A stretch of 64,000 nt of DNA from Splendidivirga corallicola (GTDB lineage Bacteria; Bacteroidota; Bacteroidia; Cytophagales; Cyclobacteriaceae). Below are positions 19,237 to 28,734 of the stretch, piece after piece; within the stretch, counting starts at the first letter, position 1, and the number at the start of each line of letters is the position of its first letter. The notes under the pieces were generated by a model. That model was not told the DNA's origin, did not search any database, and saw only the letters and a program-made list of their open reading frames with translations. A program made the position numbers and the translations under genes. The stretch spans positions 124,001 to 188,000 of the forward strand of contig JAUJEA010000014.1 in assembly GCA_030442035.1 (NCBI GenBank). The letters run 5' to 3'.

Positions 19237-22200
19237 TTAAACTTCCTCGCCTCCAATCTCAACAAGATAAGCTGAGGGAGACTTACCAAATTGCTTCTTA
19301 AAGCATTTGCTAAAATATTTGGTGTCACTAAAACCGATTTGGTAAGCAATTTCAGCCATGCTCAGACCACCCTGTTTTAATAGCATGGTTGCTTTTTTAA
19401 GCCTTATTATTCTAATGAAATCAACCACTGTATGACCGGTAAGTGCCACACATTTTCGATACAATACAGAGTGACTCATATTGAGCTCCCTCGCCAGACG
19501 ATCAACCTTAAAATTCGGGTCCTCCATATATTTTTCAATAATTTCCACCATTGTCTGAATGAATAATTCATCGGGTGAACTGGGATTGATGGTTTGGGGA
19601 GTGGACATTACTTCCCTTCGGAAATGGGCAAGCATTTTCTTACTCGTTTGGAGTAAATTGTTGACCTTAAGCTTTAATACTTTGACATCAAAAGGTTTTG
19701 TGATATAATCATCAGCTCCGGTTTCCAATCCTTCCACTTTAAAGATAGAGGAAGACCTTGCAGTTAATAAAATGATCGGGATATGACAGGTTCTTATATC
19801 ATTTTTTAAGGTAGAAGTCATTTCAATGCCATCCATTTCCGGCATCATTACATCACTTATAATAAGATCCGGGAGTTGATCCAGTGCAATGTCAAGCCCT
19901 TTTTTTCCATTCTCCGCCAATGTAATTTCAAAATCATCCTCGAAAATATGACTGATAAAATACCTGATGTTGGGATTGTCTTCCACAATAAGGAGCGTTC
20001 TAAGCTCAAGCTTATTATCTTTTTTATGAACTACTTTCTTTGTTTGCTCAGGAAACACCTTGAACTCTGACAGGTTGAAATTTCCCGAATTGGAGACTTC
20101 CGTCCGGACAATATGACTTACTTTTTCGGTAGAACTCAGGTGTTTGTCTCCCATGGGAAGTGTAATAATAAAAGAAGTGCCCTCTTGTGGCTTTGAGTTT
20201 ACTTTTATTTTTCCATGATGAAGTTTTACCAATTCATATGTAAGCGACAATCCAATCCCTGATCCACCTTTTAATTTACCTACCTCAGTTTGATAAAACA
20301 TATCAAAAATATGTTCCTGATCAATACCTGAAATGCCTGAGCCGCTATCGCTAACAATGATTTTTACCACCTCCTCGGATTTTCTATTTAAATCTGTTTT
20401 TACCGTTACTTCTATAGTACCATCATCTGGTGTGAATTTGAAAGCGTTCGATAGTAAATTGAAAATAATGTGCTCAATTTTTTCATGATCGAACCAAACA
20501 TCCTGTGGCCGTGATAAATAGTTGACGATGAGATTAATATTCCTTTGACGGGCTAATTCTTTAAATGAAACGATAATTTCATCTAATAATAGAATGAGAT
20601 CTCCCTTTGAAGCTTTCAGCTTCAGTTTGCCGGTCTCTTTTTTACGGAGGTCTATCAGTTGATTCGTAAGCCCCATAAGCCTTTGCGCATTGCTTTTGAC
20701 CATGCGCAAATAGTTACCTGCCTTATAGTTGTCTTTTGTTAATTCGATTAAATTATCGATAGGACCAAAAATCAAGGTTAAAGGGGTTCTGATTTCATGA
20801 GATATCTTGGTGAAAAAATTCAATTTCATGTCATGGACCTCCTGTTCTTTCTCACGAGAAAGTTTTTCCATGGCCAGGTTATGCTTCAGTTTAGTCCATA
20901 AGTAAACATAGCGATATGATAGGAATAGGGCAGTGGCACCAAATATAAAGTAAAGTGTATAAGCCCACCAAGTCTGCCAAATTGGTTTGGCAATGAAAAC
21001 ATGAATTGATGCAGGATTATCTATCCACTCATTAATACCATCTGAGACAATCAACTCAAATGTATAGGAGCCGGGAGAAATATTAGTATAGTTAGCGGTT
21101 CTTTTCTTGCCTACATATTGCCAATCACTTTCAAATGGATAAAGCCGATAGGCATACTCAAAAGACTGATCATCAATATTTCTGATACTGGTATAGTCAA
21201 ATGAAAAGGAAGATTGATTGTATTTCAAAGAAATAGATTCCGCAACCTCAATCGAAGAATTTAATGGGGCATTTTCTCCAATTTCGGCAGGTTGATTTAA
21301 TATTCTGGCATTTGTGAAAAGGATTTTTGGTGGGGTTTCCTTTTTGATCATTTGTTCCGGATGAAAAACATTATAGCCGTTCACCCCCCCGAAGAACAAC
21401 CGACCATACTGATCTTTAAAGGAGGATCTTTTGAGAAAGTCGTCACCTTGCAGACCCATCGATTCATAAAACACATCTATTTCATCAGAAACCTTATTAT
21501 GTTTTACCAAACCTTTATTCGTGCTTATCCATGCATTTCCATCATCATCAAACAAAATAGACTTAATATAATAACTTGGTAATCCTTCATTCATACCAAG
21601 GTATTGTAGTGCGTCCCCATTTTTGGATAGTATGCTAATCCCACTATTATAAGTGCCTATCCATATGTTACCCTGAGTATCTTCGGAAATCGTTGAAATG
21701 CTATTGCTGCACAAGCTGTTTTTATCTTGAATGTCTTGTGTGAAATGTCCAAACTTTCCATGTTTATACACATATAAACCACCCTCAATACTACCCAACC
21801 ATATATTGGACTCACTGTCTTCGAATATCTCCACAATGATCTTTTTAGGGTAAACAGAAGTGCTATAAGGAAAGCTATGGATAATGTCAAAATCTTCACT
21901 GATTACATATAATCCTGTATTGGAGCCTATCCATATTTGATTTTTGTTGTCGCGAAAGATATTACGGATATCCGAGCCAACCTCAATACCTTTCTGCTTG
22001 AGAATCCCATTGACCCAAACTGTTGTTTTTTTATCATTATTCAGAATACACAAGCCATTGTCATAGGTAGCTATCCAAATATTTCCTTTTGAGTCCTCCA
22101 ATAGATGTTGTATATAGTTGCCGGAGATACTGTTTGGATTACCAGCATCTTTTTCGAAATGCAATAATTGTGTTCCATCGGCTGAGAAGAAATTCAATCC

Positions 22201-23355
22201 ATTACCATCGGTGCCAATCCATCTGTTTTGATTACGATCCACAAGTATCGATAAAATTCTTGCCGGGAAATGATCATGGGAACCATAATAGTGCTCCACA
22301 GTTGATCTCTTATATTTTATGATATTAATCCCACCATAGTTATTGCCAAACCATAGATTACCATTACGGTCTTCAATAATTGAAATCACACTGTTACTAC
22401 TAATGGTGTGTAAATTAGATTTATCATGCAGGAACTTTTCAAATGATAAAGAATCGCTTTTTAACTTATTCAGTCCTCCTCCATCTGTTCCAATCCAAAG
22501 TTGATCATTTGAATCAATGTACAGGCCCATCACAACATCTGACCCCAGGCTATTGCGATTGATCCTATCATGTTTGAATACGACATGAGAATGATTGGAT
22601 TTATTATATTTTGCGAGTCCCCCTCGGTCCATTCCTAACCATAAATTATGTTGCCTGTCCTCAACAATCGCATTAATTCCCTCCATGGTTGAGAAAGGCG
22701 GATCACTGGATGTTAAAAGTGTTTCGAACTCAGTTCTGTCTTGGTTCAGCCTTGTCAGACCCTGAGTGGACCCAATCCACAAAACGTTTTGCTCATCAAC
22801 GTATAGGGAAAGAATGTCATTGTCTGGTAAACCGGAATGATTCTCTGCGCTATAAGGAATGAAGCTATCTGTTGTCTCCTGATATAAATGAAGGCCTCCT
22901 TGTGTTGCTCCGATCCAGATGTTTTGGTTATGGTCTTCTGTGATGGTTTGGATCCAATTACTCTTCAAACCAACGAAATCTTGCACCAGATACCGTTTGA
23001 ATTTTCCCGAGCGATAATCGAAAACATATAAACCACAATATCTTGTCCCTATCCATATCCTGCCTCTGCTATCTTCGAAGAGACATTCAACGCTTTTAAC
23101 AGCATTGATCTCCGGTTCCTGATGATAGAATTCAATAACTTCAAATTCGTATCCGTTGTATCGATTTAATCCATCAGCGTTTCCCACCCATACAAAGCCC
23201 TTGCTATCTTCCAATATGGTATTAACCCTTTCTTGAGAGAGTCCCTGGTCACCGGATAAATGAATGAAGTTGGTCTCCTGCTGAGCTGCTAGCCGAAGCA
23301 CCATGAATAAGAACGTACAAACCAAAAAACTTTTTTTTCTGATTGTAGAGATCAT
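19237..23355 (-). CDS. Hybrid two-component system regulator (one-protein sensor kinase and AraC-type activator)
   Basis: About 1372 residues. After a signal sequence, residues about 30-680 contain some fourteen Reg_prop propeller repeats (pattern I-x-E-D-x-x-G-x-x-W-I-G), then a Y_Y_Y domain (about 690-775), one membrane helix (about 790-812), HisKA with the phospho-accepting His in KISHEIRTPL, HATPase with DSGSGISG and GGSGIGLSL, a receiver domain with the phosphorylated Asp in ISDVMMPEMDG, and a C-terminal AraC HTH (LARELNMSHSVLYRKCVALT ... IGFSDTKYFSKCFKKQFG). The periplasmic propeller binds an oligosaccharide and the same protein activates glycan-utilisation genes. I start at the ATG at 23355 because the TTG at 23370 only adds five residues. 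It gives the locus a second regulator beside sigma/FecR. Confidence 0.93.
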   Translation of the reverse strand: MISTIRKKSFLVCTFLFMVLRLAAQQETNFIHLSGDQGLSQERVNTILEDSKGFVWVGNADGLNRYNGYEFEVIEFYHQEPEINAVKSVECLFEDSRGRIWIGTRYCGLYVFDYRSGKFKRYLVQDFVGLKSNWIQTITEDHNQNIWIGATQGGLHLYQETTDSFIPYSAENHSGLPDNDILSLYVDEQNVLWIGSTQGLTRLNQDRTEFETLLTSSDPPFSTMEGINAIVEDRQHNLWLGMDRGGLAKYNKSNHSHVVFKHDRINRNSLGSDVVMGLYIDSNDQLWIGTDGGGLNKLKSDSLSFEKFLHDKSNLHTISSNSVISIIEDRNGNLWFGNNYGGINIIKYKRSTVEHYYGSHDHFPARILSILVDRNQNRWIGTDGNGLNFFSADGTQLLHFEKDAGNPNSISGNYIQHLLEDSKGNIWIATYDNGLCILNNDKKTTVWVNGILKQKGIEVGSDIRNIFRDNKNQIWIGSNTGLYVISEDFDIIHSFPYSTSVYPKKIIVEIFEDSESNIWLGSIEGGLYVYKHGKFGHFTQDIQDKNSLCSNSISTISEDTQGNIWIGTYNSGISILSKNGDALQYLGMNEGLPSYYIKSILFDDDGNAWISTNKGLVKHNKVSDEIDVFYESMGLQGDDFLKRSSFKDQYGRLFFGGVNGYNVFHPEQMIKKETPPKILFTNARILNQPAEIGENAPLNSSIEVAESISLKYNQSSFSFDYTSIRNIDDQSFEYAYRLYPFESDWQYVGKKRTANYTNISPGSYTFELIVSDGINEWIDNPASIHVFIAKPIWQTWWAYTLYFIFGATALFLSYRYVYLWTKLKHNLAMEKLSREKEQEVHDMKLNFFTKISHEIRTPLTLIFGPIDNLIELTKDNYKAGNYLRMVKSNAQRLMGLTNQLIDLRKKETGKLKLKASKGDLILLLDEIIVSFKELARQRNINLIVNYLSRPQDVWFDHEKIEHIIFNLLSNAFKFTPDDGTIEVTVKTDLNRKSEEVVKIIVSDSGSGISGIDQEHIFDMFYQTEVGKLKGGSGIGLSLTYELVKLHHGKIKVNSKPQEGTSFIITLPMGDKHLSSTEKVSHIVRTEVSNSGNFNLSEFKVFPEQTKKVVHKKDNKLELRTLLIVEDNPNIRYFISHIFEDDFEITLAENGKKGLDIALDQLPDLIISDVMMPEMDGIEMTSTLKNDIRTCHIPIILLTARSSSIFKVEGLETGADDYITKPFDVKVLKLKVNNLLQTSKKMLAHFRREVMSTPQTINPSSPDELFIQTMVEIIEKYMEDPNFKVDRLARELNMSHSVLYRKCVALTGHTVVDFIRIIRLKKATMLLKQGGLSMAEIAYQIGFSDTKYFSKCFKKQFGKSPSAYLVEIGGEEV

Positions 23356-23409
23356 AAGAGGCAAAAGCAAGATCTTAATAAATTAGTCCCTATCACTTAA
23401 TCCTAAATC

Positions 23410-23543
23410 AATGCCGTTTAGTTTAGAAAAAATCGTAAAGCATTCAAGTTATCAGATTTCGACCTTTATAATATTTTTTAATCTGTAAGAAGGTTATCTG
23501 ATATCTGAAACCTAATACCCAAAGACCTAACTTAATGGCATTA
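23410..23543 (+). repeat. MITE-like imperfect palindrome, copy 1 of 3
   Basis: Bounded by AATGCCGTTTAGTTTAG at the left and CTAACTTAATGGCATT at the right, which are inverted copies of each other with few mismatches. The inner part shares the segment GGTTATCTGATATCTGAAACC with copy 3 (41654-41793). It fills most of the 379-bp gap between the hybrid regulator gene and the next gene; I see nothing else there. Confidence 0.7.
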
Positions 23544-23749
23544 AATCCTCAGCCATAAATGTGAAATCAAAGTTCTTCTACTTGAATTCCAAACTTTAGT
23601 TATCAAGCTATTCACAAGAATAACCGGACACATAAGTACCAACAAGTCAAATTGTGCATCAGAATGGGTCATCCAGACAATTCCATAAACACATCCTTTC
23701 GGTCATTTTTTTACAATTCAAAAATATCCGAATTTCAAATCTAGGTAAA

Positions 23750-24778
23750 TTATCCAATTAATGCTATTTGATCTTCCAATGCCTGTTTGAAATCTTCCTT
23801 CTTATCAATGTGTAACAGCAATGTTTGGTATTCACTTTTTTTACCATATATACCCAGGATTTCTTGAGGGCTCTTGAGAGATAGGATCACGTTGTGAGGT
23901 TCCATGTCCTTTAAGGGCGACAGCCTCTTGACCTGCTCGCTATCCTCGGGTGCATTGGAGCTTAAAGTAATTTGATGGATGTTGGGGATATCAATGGTGG
24001 TATCTCCGGTTAGTCCGTATCGCAGTATCAATTGATCCTTGGTCATGACAATGGGTCTTTGATACATGGCCTTGATGTGCGCCATAATTTGTAGAGCAAC
24101 ATAAATACTTGATACAGTCAAAATCCAGGCAGCTAATGTACTCCAGTTGGCCACCAAAATATGAACCACAAAAGTTTCTATTACAACGATTAAGGCAACA
24201 GTTACGAATAGTGCTATTGAACCACTTTCCCTATGATAAGTAAATTGACTTATCCGCTTATCTGTTTTATTTTTCCAACTGAGCAGACTGTAATAAATAG
24301 TTGCGATCTCAAAAGCCAGAATATTGGCAACAGTACCTTCCCCAAACGATTTTTGTGTTGTGGTTCTAAGAATGCTTAAGAAATCTGTATCAGCATAGCG
24401 ATGTGCCCTGAATATACGGATGGTTTTAATAACCTTATAAACAATGGTTGAAACAACTCCCAGTTCTATAAGGGGTAACACCCAGGTTTTGATAATATTT
24501 AAATGAAATTGTTCCTCCTTAGGTAAAAGAAAAGTGGCTATGATCACTCCGGCCACAAAAAAAGGAACCACTGTGATTTTGGGAATATTTCGTTTCCAGA
24601 TCAATAAAAGGTAAATGAGTGGTGCTGTGAGCGTAAGATCATAAGTGATGCCCAGAGCTAGTGCACTTGGCTCAGTTTTAAAGATTGGACTAATTGTTAA
24701 AAGAATCATGGAAACGAAGATCAGTATCGGTAAGCCAAAGATCAGTAGCGGACTTTTCAGAGAGAGGGTTGCGTTCAT
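23750..24778 (-). CDS. Uncharacterised multi-span membrane protein
   Basis: About 342 residues from the ATG at 24778; a GTG at 24799 would add seven. I do not recognise the family. Five to seven hydrophobic helices are visible in the first 235 residues (LLIFGLPILIFVSMILLTI, LTLTAPLIYLLLIW, ITVVPFFVAGVIIATFLL, WVLPLIELGVVSTIVYKVI, IALFVTVALIVVIETFVVHI, LAAWILTVSSIYVALQI). The last 110 residues are soluble and beta-rich (RPIVMTKDQLILRYGL, then TIDIPNIHQITL), resembling the bacterial PH-like tail of several membrane proteins. It is transcribed away from ccoI. The FNR-like boxes in the shared upstream region have their -7 box towards ccoI and no matching box on this side, so it is probably not part of that regulon. 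Confidence 0.6.
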   Translation of the reverse strand: MNATLSLKSPLLIFGLPILIFVSMILLTISPIFKTEPSALALGITYDLTLTAPLIYLLLIWKRNIPKITVVPFFVAGVIIATFLLPKEEQFHLNIIKTWVLPLIELGVVSTIVYKVIKTIRIFRAHRYADTDFLSILRTTTQKSFGEGTVANILAFEIATIYYSLLSWKNKTDKRISQFTYHRESGSIALFVTVALIVVIETFVVHILVANWSTLAAWILTVSSIYVALQIMAHIKAMYQRPIVMTKDQLILRYGLTGDTTIDIPNIHQITLSSNAPEDSEQVKRLSPLKDMEPHNVILSLKSPQEILGIYGKKSEYQTLLLHIDKKEDFKQALEDQIALIG

Positions 24779-24920
24779 AATAAAGTGCTTTGTTGTCACT
24801 ATTTTTAACGTGATAAAGATAGGTTGGTTAGGAGTGATACCAAGCTTAAATAAAGAAATTATTTGAGTGGACTGAGATGGTGAACTGCTGGTTTATCTTT
24901 TCTATATTTACCGTTGAAAT

Positions 24921-24986
24921 ATGACCCGGATCATGTTTTCAATTGATAGCTATCATCATTGCAAAAATATTGAAACATTAATTTTG
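24921..24986 (+). promoter_or_regulatory. Tandem FNR-like boxes and -7 box of the ccoI promoter
   Basis: Two palindromes, ATGACCCGGATCAT at 24921-24934 and TTGATAGCTATCAT at 24943-24956, have centres exactly 22 bp apart. A perfect Bacteroidota -7 box (TAATTTTG, 24979-24986) begins 29.5 bp after the proximal centre. The boxes resemble the FNR site TTGAT-N4-ATCAA. Predicted to switch on ccoI-ccoS when oxygen is low. Confidence 0.82.
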
Positions 24987-25083
24987 CAAAAAATAATCAA
25001 GTGCGAATTGTTGGTGGTAAGCTATTAGTTTGATTATTTAAGGCCATAAACCCATCTTCTATTTTCATTAAAAAGTCAATTAT

Positions 25084-27507
25084 ATGTTGACTGAGGGATC
25101 AGAGAAAGTTCAGGAAAAGACCATATGTTATCATTGCGGTGACGATTGCGAGGAAACACCTATTCAATTCGAGGATAGATCCTTTTGTTGTCATGGATGC
25201 AAAACAGTTTATGAGATCCTCAATGAGAATGATCTCTGCAACTATTACGACCTTGAAAAAAATCCCGGTTCAAGTTTAAGAGACAAACCTGACAGTGATG
25301 AGTATGCCTTTCTGGATAACAATGAAATTCGAAATAAGCTTGTTGATTTCGCATCTGACACGGTTTGCAAAGTAACTTTTCAGATTCCTAAAATACACTG
25401 CAGCTCCTGCATATGGCTTTTGGAAAACCTCACCAGATTAAATGAGCATATCAATGCAAGTCAGGTAAACTTTGTTAAGAAAGAAGCCAATATCACTTTT
25501 GATCCGGGCAAAATCAGCTTAAGACAGGTGGCTGAACTGCTTGCTTTAATAGGATATGCTCCAAACATAAGCCTGGAATCTTATGATAAACGTGATGCAA
25601 AGAATTCCAACAGATCACTATTAATTAAAATTGGAATTGCCGGATTTTGTTTTGGAAACATTATGTTATTTAGTTTCCCGGAATACCTGGGTTTTGAAGA
25701 AAGTTATGATCTTGACTTTCAACGTTTTTTCTCATACCTGAATATAGTGCTGGCACTTCCTGTCTTTTTTTATAGCGGATCAGATTATTTAGTTTCTGCT
25801 TATAAAGGACTTCGAAGGAAATTCATTAATATAGATGTCCCAATCGCCTTGGGAATGGTTGTTTTGCTGGCCCGAAGCATTTATGAGGTTTTCTCTGAAG
25901 TAGGTACAGGATATTTTGATTCGCTGGCCGGGTTGGTGTTTTTCTTGTTAATCGGTAAATGGTTTCAAAGTAAGACCTATGAAAACATGTCTTTCGAACG
26001 TGATTACAAGGCTTATTTCCCCCTGGCTATTACAAAGATCATTGGGGGCAAAAGAAAAAATGTACCGATCAATGAATTGAAAGAGGATGATGAGATAATG
26101 GTGCGAAATGGTGAGATCATACCAGCGGATTCCATCCTAATAAGTGAACGGTCTAATATTGATTATAGCTTTGTGACGGGTGAGGCAAACCCTGTAACCA
26201 AGGCCGGAGGCGAATATATTTTTGCGGGAGGTAGACAAGTGGGGGAAAGTATCCGGCTTTTAGTAAAAAAAGAAGTCTCCCAAAGTTATCTCACCAGACT
26301 TTGGAACAATGAGATCTTCAACAAGCAGGAGATCTCAATGACCAAACGATTGATTGATGTTATTAGTCAATATTTCACGATAGTCATTTTAGCCATTGCC
26401 GCCATATCGGGAATTTACTGGGCAATCTATGACCCTTCAAAGATGTGGCTTGCCGTAACCGCAGTGTTGATTGTGGCCTGTCCATGTGCATTGGCTCTTG
26501 CTGTGCCTTTTACCTCCGGGAGTGTACAAAGAGTATTTGGAAAATTGCATTGTTATCTGAGAGGATCCGACATAGTTGAACAAATGATGCATATCGATGC
26601 CATTGTGTTTGATAAAACCGGAACACTCACCGAAATCAGGGATGGTCAGGTGGAATATGTTGGGAAACCTTTGTCTCAGGAGGAGAAAATGCTGCTCAAG
26701 AAGATTGTAAGTAGCTCCATTCATCCGTTCAGCACTAAGATTACAGATTATCTGTCTCAAACAAAAGAATCTAAAAGGGTATTTAAGAGGTTTGAAGAGA
26801 TCCCTGGTAAAGGAATTGAGGCTGTGATAGAAAATACACGAGTTAAGTTAGGATCCTCCAAATTTGTCACAGGTGATGATCCTGGCTTGAATTTTCTGGC
26901 CAGCTATGTCTTTATCTCAATTGATGATGATGTAAAGGGATATTTCCAAATGAAGTCTAAGTATAAAGAGGGGCTAAAACAATTGATCGACAAATTAAAA
27001 GAGAAGTATACATTAATGCTTCTGTCCGGAGACAACGCTTCAGAGAAAAATACCCTATTGAAATTTTTTCCGGCAAACACCACGATGCTCTTTGAACAAA
27101 AACCGGCTGATAAGCTGGAGTTTATAAAACGCCTTCAGAAAGATGGTAAAAAGGTGATGATGCTGGGGGATGGTTTGAATGATGCGGGCGCTTTAAAACA
27201 AAGTGATGTTGGCATTGCCGTAACTGAGGATACCACCTCTTTTACACCGGCCTGTGATGCTATTTTGGAAGGGAGTAAATTGAATAGGCTATTTGATTTG
27301 TTATCTTTCATCGGCATATCCAGAAAAATCGTAATTGCGGGATTCATTATCTCATTTTTATATAATGTAATAGGCCTGAGCTTTGCTGTTTCAGGAAACC
27401 TGACACCAGTGCTGGCAGCCATACTGATGCCATTGAGCAGTATTTCTGTCGTGGCATTTGCCACATTAACCGTTAATCACCTTGCCAAGCGTCGAAAACT
27501 TATTTAA
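25084..27507 (+). CDS. ccoI: CcoI/FixI-type copper-transporting P1B ATPase
   Basis: 807 residues. It opens with the cysteine-rich domain typical of CcoI-like pumps (CYHCGDDC ... CCHGCKTVYE, about 12-45), followed by an HMA-like copper domain (KIHCSSCIWLLENL, about 100-115). Eight membrane helices are expected; the transport motif CPCALALA has Cys466 and Cys468. The phosphorylated Asp is D510 in DKTGTLTE, the SSIHPFS motif holds the HP dipeptide, and the hinge is GDGLNDAGALKQSDVGIAV. CcoI exports Cu(I) from the cytoplasm for insertion into the CuB centre of cbb3 oxidase. It is followed after 2 bp by ccoS and preceded by a tandem FNR-like promoter. The oxidase genes themselves lie 12 kb downstream, beyond the nos cluster. 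Confidence 0.94.
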   Translation: MLTEGSEKVQEKTICYHCGDDCEETPIQFEDRSFCCHGCKTVYEILNENDLCNYYDLEKNPGSSLRDKPDSDEYAFLDNNEIRNKLVDFASDTVCKVTFQIPKIHCSSCIWLLENLTRLNEHINASQVNFVKKEANITFDPGKISLRQVAELLALIGYAPNISLESYDKRDAKNSNRSLLIKIGIAGFCFGNIMLFSFPEYLGFEESYDLDFQRFFSYLNIVLALPVFFYSGSDYLVSAYKGLRRKFINIDVPIALGMVVLLARSIYEVFSEVGTGYFDSLAGLVFFLLIGKWFQSKTYENMSFERDYKAYFPLAITKIIGGKRKNVPINELKEDDEIMVRNGEIIPADSILISERSNIDYSFVTGEANPVTKAGGEYIFAGGRQVGESIRLLVKKEVSQSYLTRLWNNEIFNKQEISMTKRLIDVISQYFTIVILAIAAISGIYWAIYDPSKMWLAVTAVLIVACPCALALAVPFTSGSVQRVFGKLHCYLRGSDIVEQMMHIDAIVFDKTGTLTEIRDGQVEYVGKPLSQEEKMLLKKIVSSSIHPFSTKITDYLSQTKESKRVFKRFEEIPGKGIEAVIENTRVKLGSSKFVTGDDPGLNFLASYVFISIDDDVKGYFQMKSKYKEGLKQLIDKLKEKYTLMLLSGDNASEKNTLLKFFPANTTMLFEQKPADKLEFIKRLQKDGKKVMMLGDGLNDAGALKQSDVGIAVTEDTTSFTPACDAILEGSKLNRLFDLLSFIGISRKIVIAGFIISFLYNVIGLSFAVSGNLTPVLAAILMPLSSISVVAFATLTVNHLAKRRKLI

Positions 27508-27509
27508 CC

Positions 27510-27716
27510 ATGTCAGTAATTTTCATATTGATCTTTTTGAGTTTAATAGTGGCGGTTGTTTTTCTCTATTTATTTTATAGAGCGGTCAAATCAGGGCAAT
27601 ATGATGATACCTATACTCCTTCCGTGAGGATTCTCTTTGATGATAAAAAGCCGGATGGTCCAAAAAGGGAAAAGAAGAAATCCAAGAAAGAGAAACCTAA
27701 TAGCTCAAAAACCTAA
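27510..27716 (+). CDS. ccoS: cbb3 oxidase maturation protein CcoS
   Basis: 68 residues: one N-terminal membrane helix (VIFILIFLSLIVAVVFLYLFY) followed by the CcoS signature region (RAVKSGQYDDTYTPSVRILFDD) and a lysine-rich tail that is longer than in proteobacterial CcoS. CcoS is needed for cofactor insertion into cbb3 oxidase. It begins 2 bp after ccoI and is certainly in the same transcript. Confidence 0.92.
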   Translation: MSVIFILIFLSLIVAVVFLYLFYRAVKSGQYDDTYTPSVRILFDDKKPDGPKREKKKSKKEKPNSSKT

Positions 27717-27734
27717 ATAATCCAACCAATAATC

Positions 27735-27905
27735 TAACCATCGTCATTCCGGGATTTCTGGAATGCAATGGAAGAAATATCAGGAATCTCCCGGCTCAAA
27801 GCAATGGAGATGGTATGCTTTCAAAAAAGGGCAATGCTTCCTTTTAGTAGATCCCTGATCTCCGCTCCGCTTCGTCGGAGATAACGATGTGCTGAGGATC
27901 ACCAA
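27735..27905. repeat. Long imperfect inverted repeat in the ccoS-nos gap
   Basis: The left arm (ATCGTCATTCCGGGATTTCT, then ATATCAGGAATCTCCC) and the right arm, read on the opposite strand (ATCGTTATCTCCGACGAAGC, then ATCAGGGATCTACT), match in order with mismatches. The right arm also contains a tight CTCCG...CGGAG hairpin. It looks like a dispersed palindromic element. It and the tandem FNR-like boxes are all I see in this 410-bp gap. Confidence 0.55.
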
Positions 27906-28047
27906 CCTCATCACGCTTTGTAAGAGCAGTAACATGATTTCTATGCCCTGATCCAATCAATGCTTCCAGGATTAGATATTACTGATAATTCTGATAGCCA
28001 GTGTGTTCCGACTTGGTAACATCCTTTAAAATAATCCTTCCCAGCCC

Positions 28048-28113
28048 CTGACATAAATCATTGTGCTTTATGATGTCGATCATAATATGCTAACGCTTGT
28101 TAGGGTACATTTG
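28048..28113 (+). promoter_or_regulatory. Tandem FNR-like boxes and -7 box of the nos promoter
   Basis: CTGACATAAATCAT (28048-28061) and ATGATGTCGATCAT (28070-28083) have centres 22 bp apart. A perfect -7 box TACATTTG (28106-28113) starts 29.5 bp after the proximal centre, the same geometry as at ccoI. The predicted transcript start near 28120 lies only a few bases before the ATG at 28127 and about 20 bases before the ATG at 28139, favouring the latter as the first codon of the operon. Confidence 0.83.
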
Positions 28114-28138
28114 AATCATAATTACAATGACAAGAACT

Positions 28139-28618
28139 ATGAAAAATCAACAATGGAGTCTATTGGTATTGCTTTTAGCAATCCTTATAAGCAGTTGCGG
28201 GGGGAACAGTTCATCACAAACAGGTGAAACGACCACTCCTCCAAAACCTATGGTAGCCGAAGAAGAACCTGAGGAAACAGATCCCATGAAGAACAAAGGG
28301 ATAGGGCCTATTTCCAGTGTTGAGCTTGGTGAAATTGATGAAGCCATGGTGGCAGAAGGAAAGAAGATCTATGAACAAATGTGTACGGCCTGTCATAAAA
28401 TAGATAAAAAATATATTGGGCCGTCTCCAAAAGGGATTTTGAGTAGAAGGAGTCCGGAATGGATCATGAATATGATCTTAAACCCCGTTGAAATGATTGA
28501 AAAAGATCCTATTGCCAGGCAGTTGTTAGCCGAAGCCAACGGGGCACCCATGGCAAACCAGGGCTTGACAGAAGAACAGGCCAGACAAATATTAGAATAT
28601 TTCAGAACGCTTGAGTAA
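28139..28618 (+). CDS. Cytochrome c lipoprotein of the nos operon
   Basis: About 159 residues. A lipoprotein signal ends in the lipobox ISSCGG (Cys near residue 20), followed by a low-complexity linker and a small class I cytochrome c domain with one haem site CTACHK (about residue 81) and a likely axial Met in GAPMANQG. The first gene of the FNR-controlled nos operon, it is a good candidate for the electron donor to NosZ or a link from the quinol side of the chain; that role is inferred from position. The start at 28139 leaves a sensible leader after the predicted promoter; the ATG at 28127 is possible. Confidence 0.88.
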   Translation: MKNQQWSLLVLLLAILISSCGGNSSSQTGETTTPPKPMVAEEEPEETDPMKNKGIGPISSVELGEIDEAMVAEGKKIYEQMCTACHKIDKKYIGPSPKGILSRRSPEWIMNMILNPVEMIEKDPIARQLLAEANGAPMANQGLTEEQARQILEYFRTLE

Positions 28619-28734
28619 TTATTCCCAAATGCAATTTGAGAATGGAAGATTATGAATAGCATCAAAGATGCGAATGTGGATTAAAACATTAATTCACTGA
28701 TACATCAATACCTCTACACTTTAAATATTGACCA

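Noticed and set aside
24921-24956. FNR-like pair as promoter of the minus-strand membrane protein at 23750-24778
   Set aside because: The mirror position on the minus strand has AGATAAAC, unlike the -7 box, while the ccoI side is perfect.
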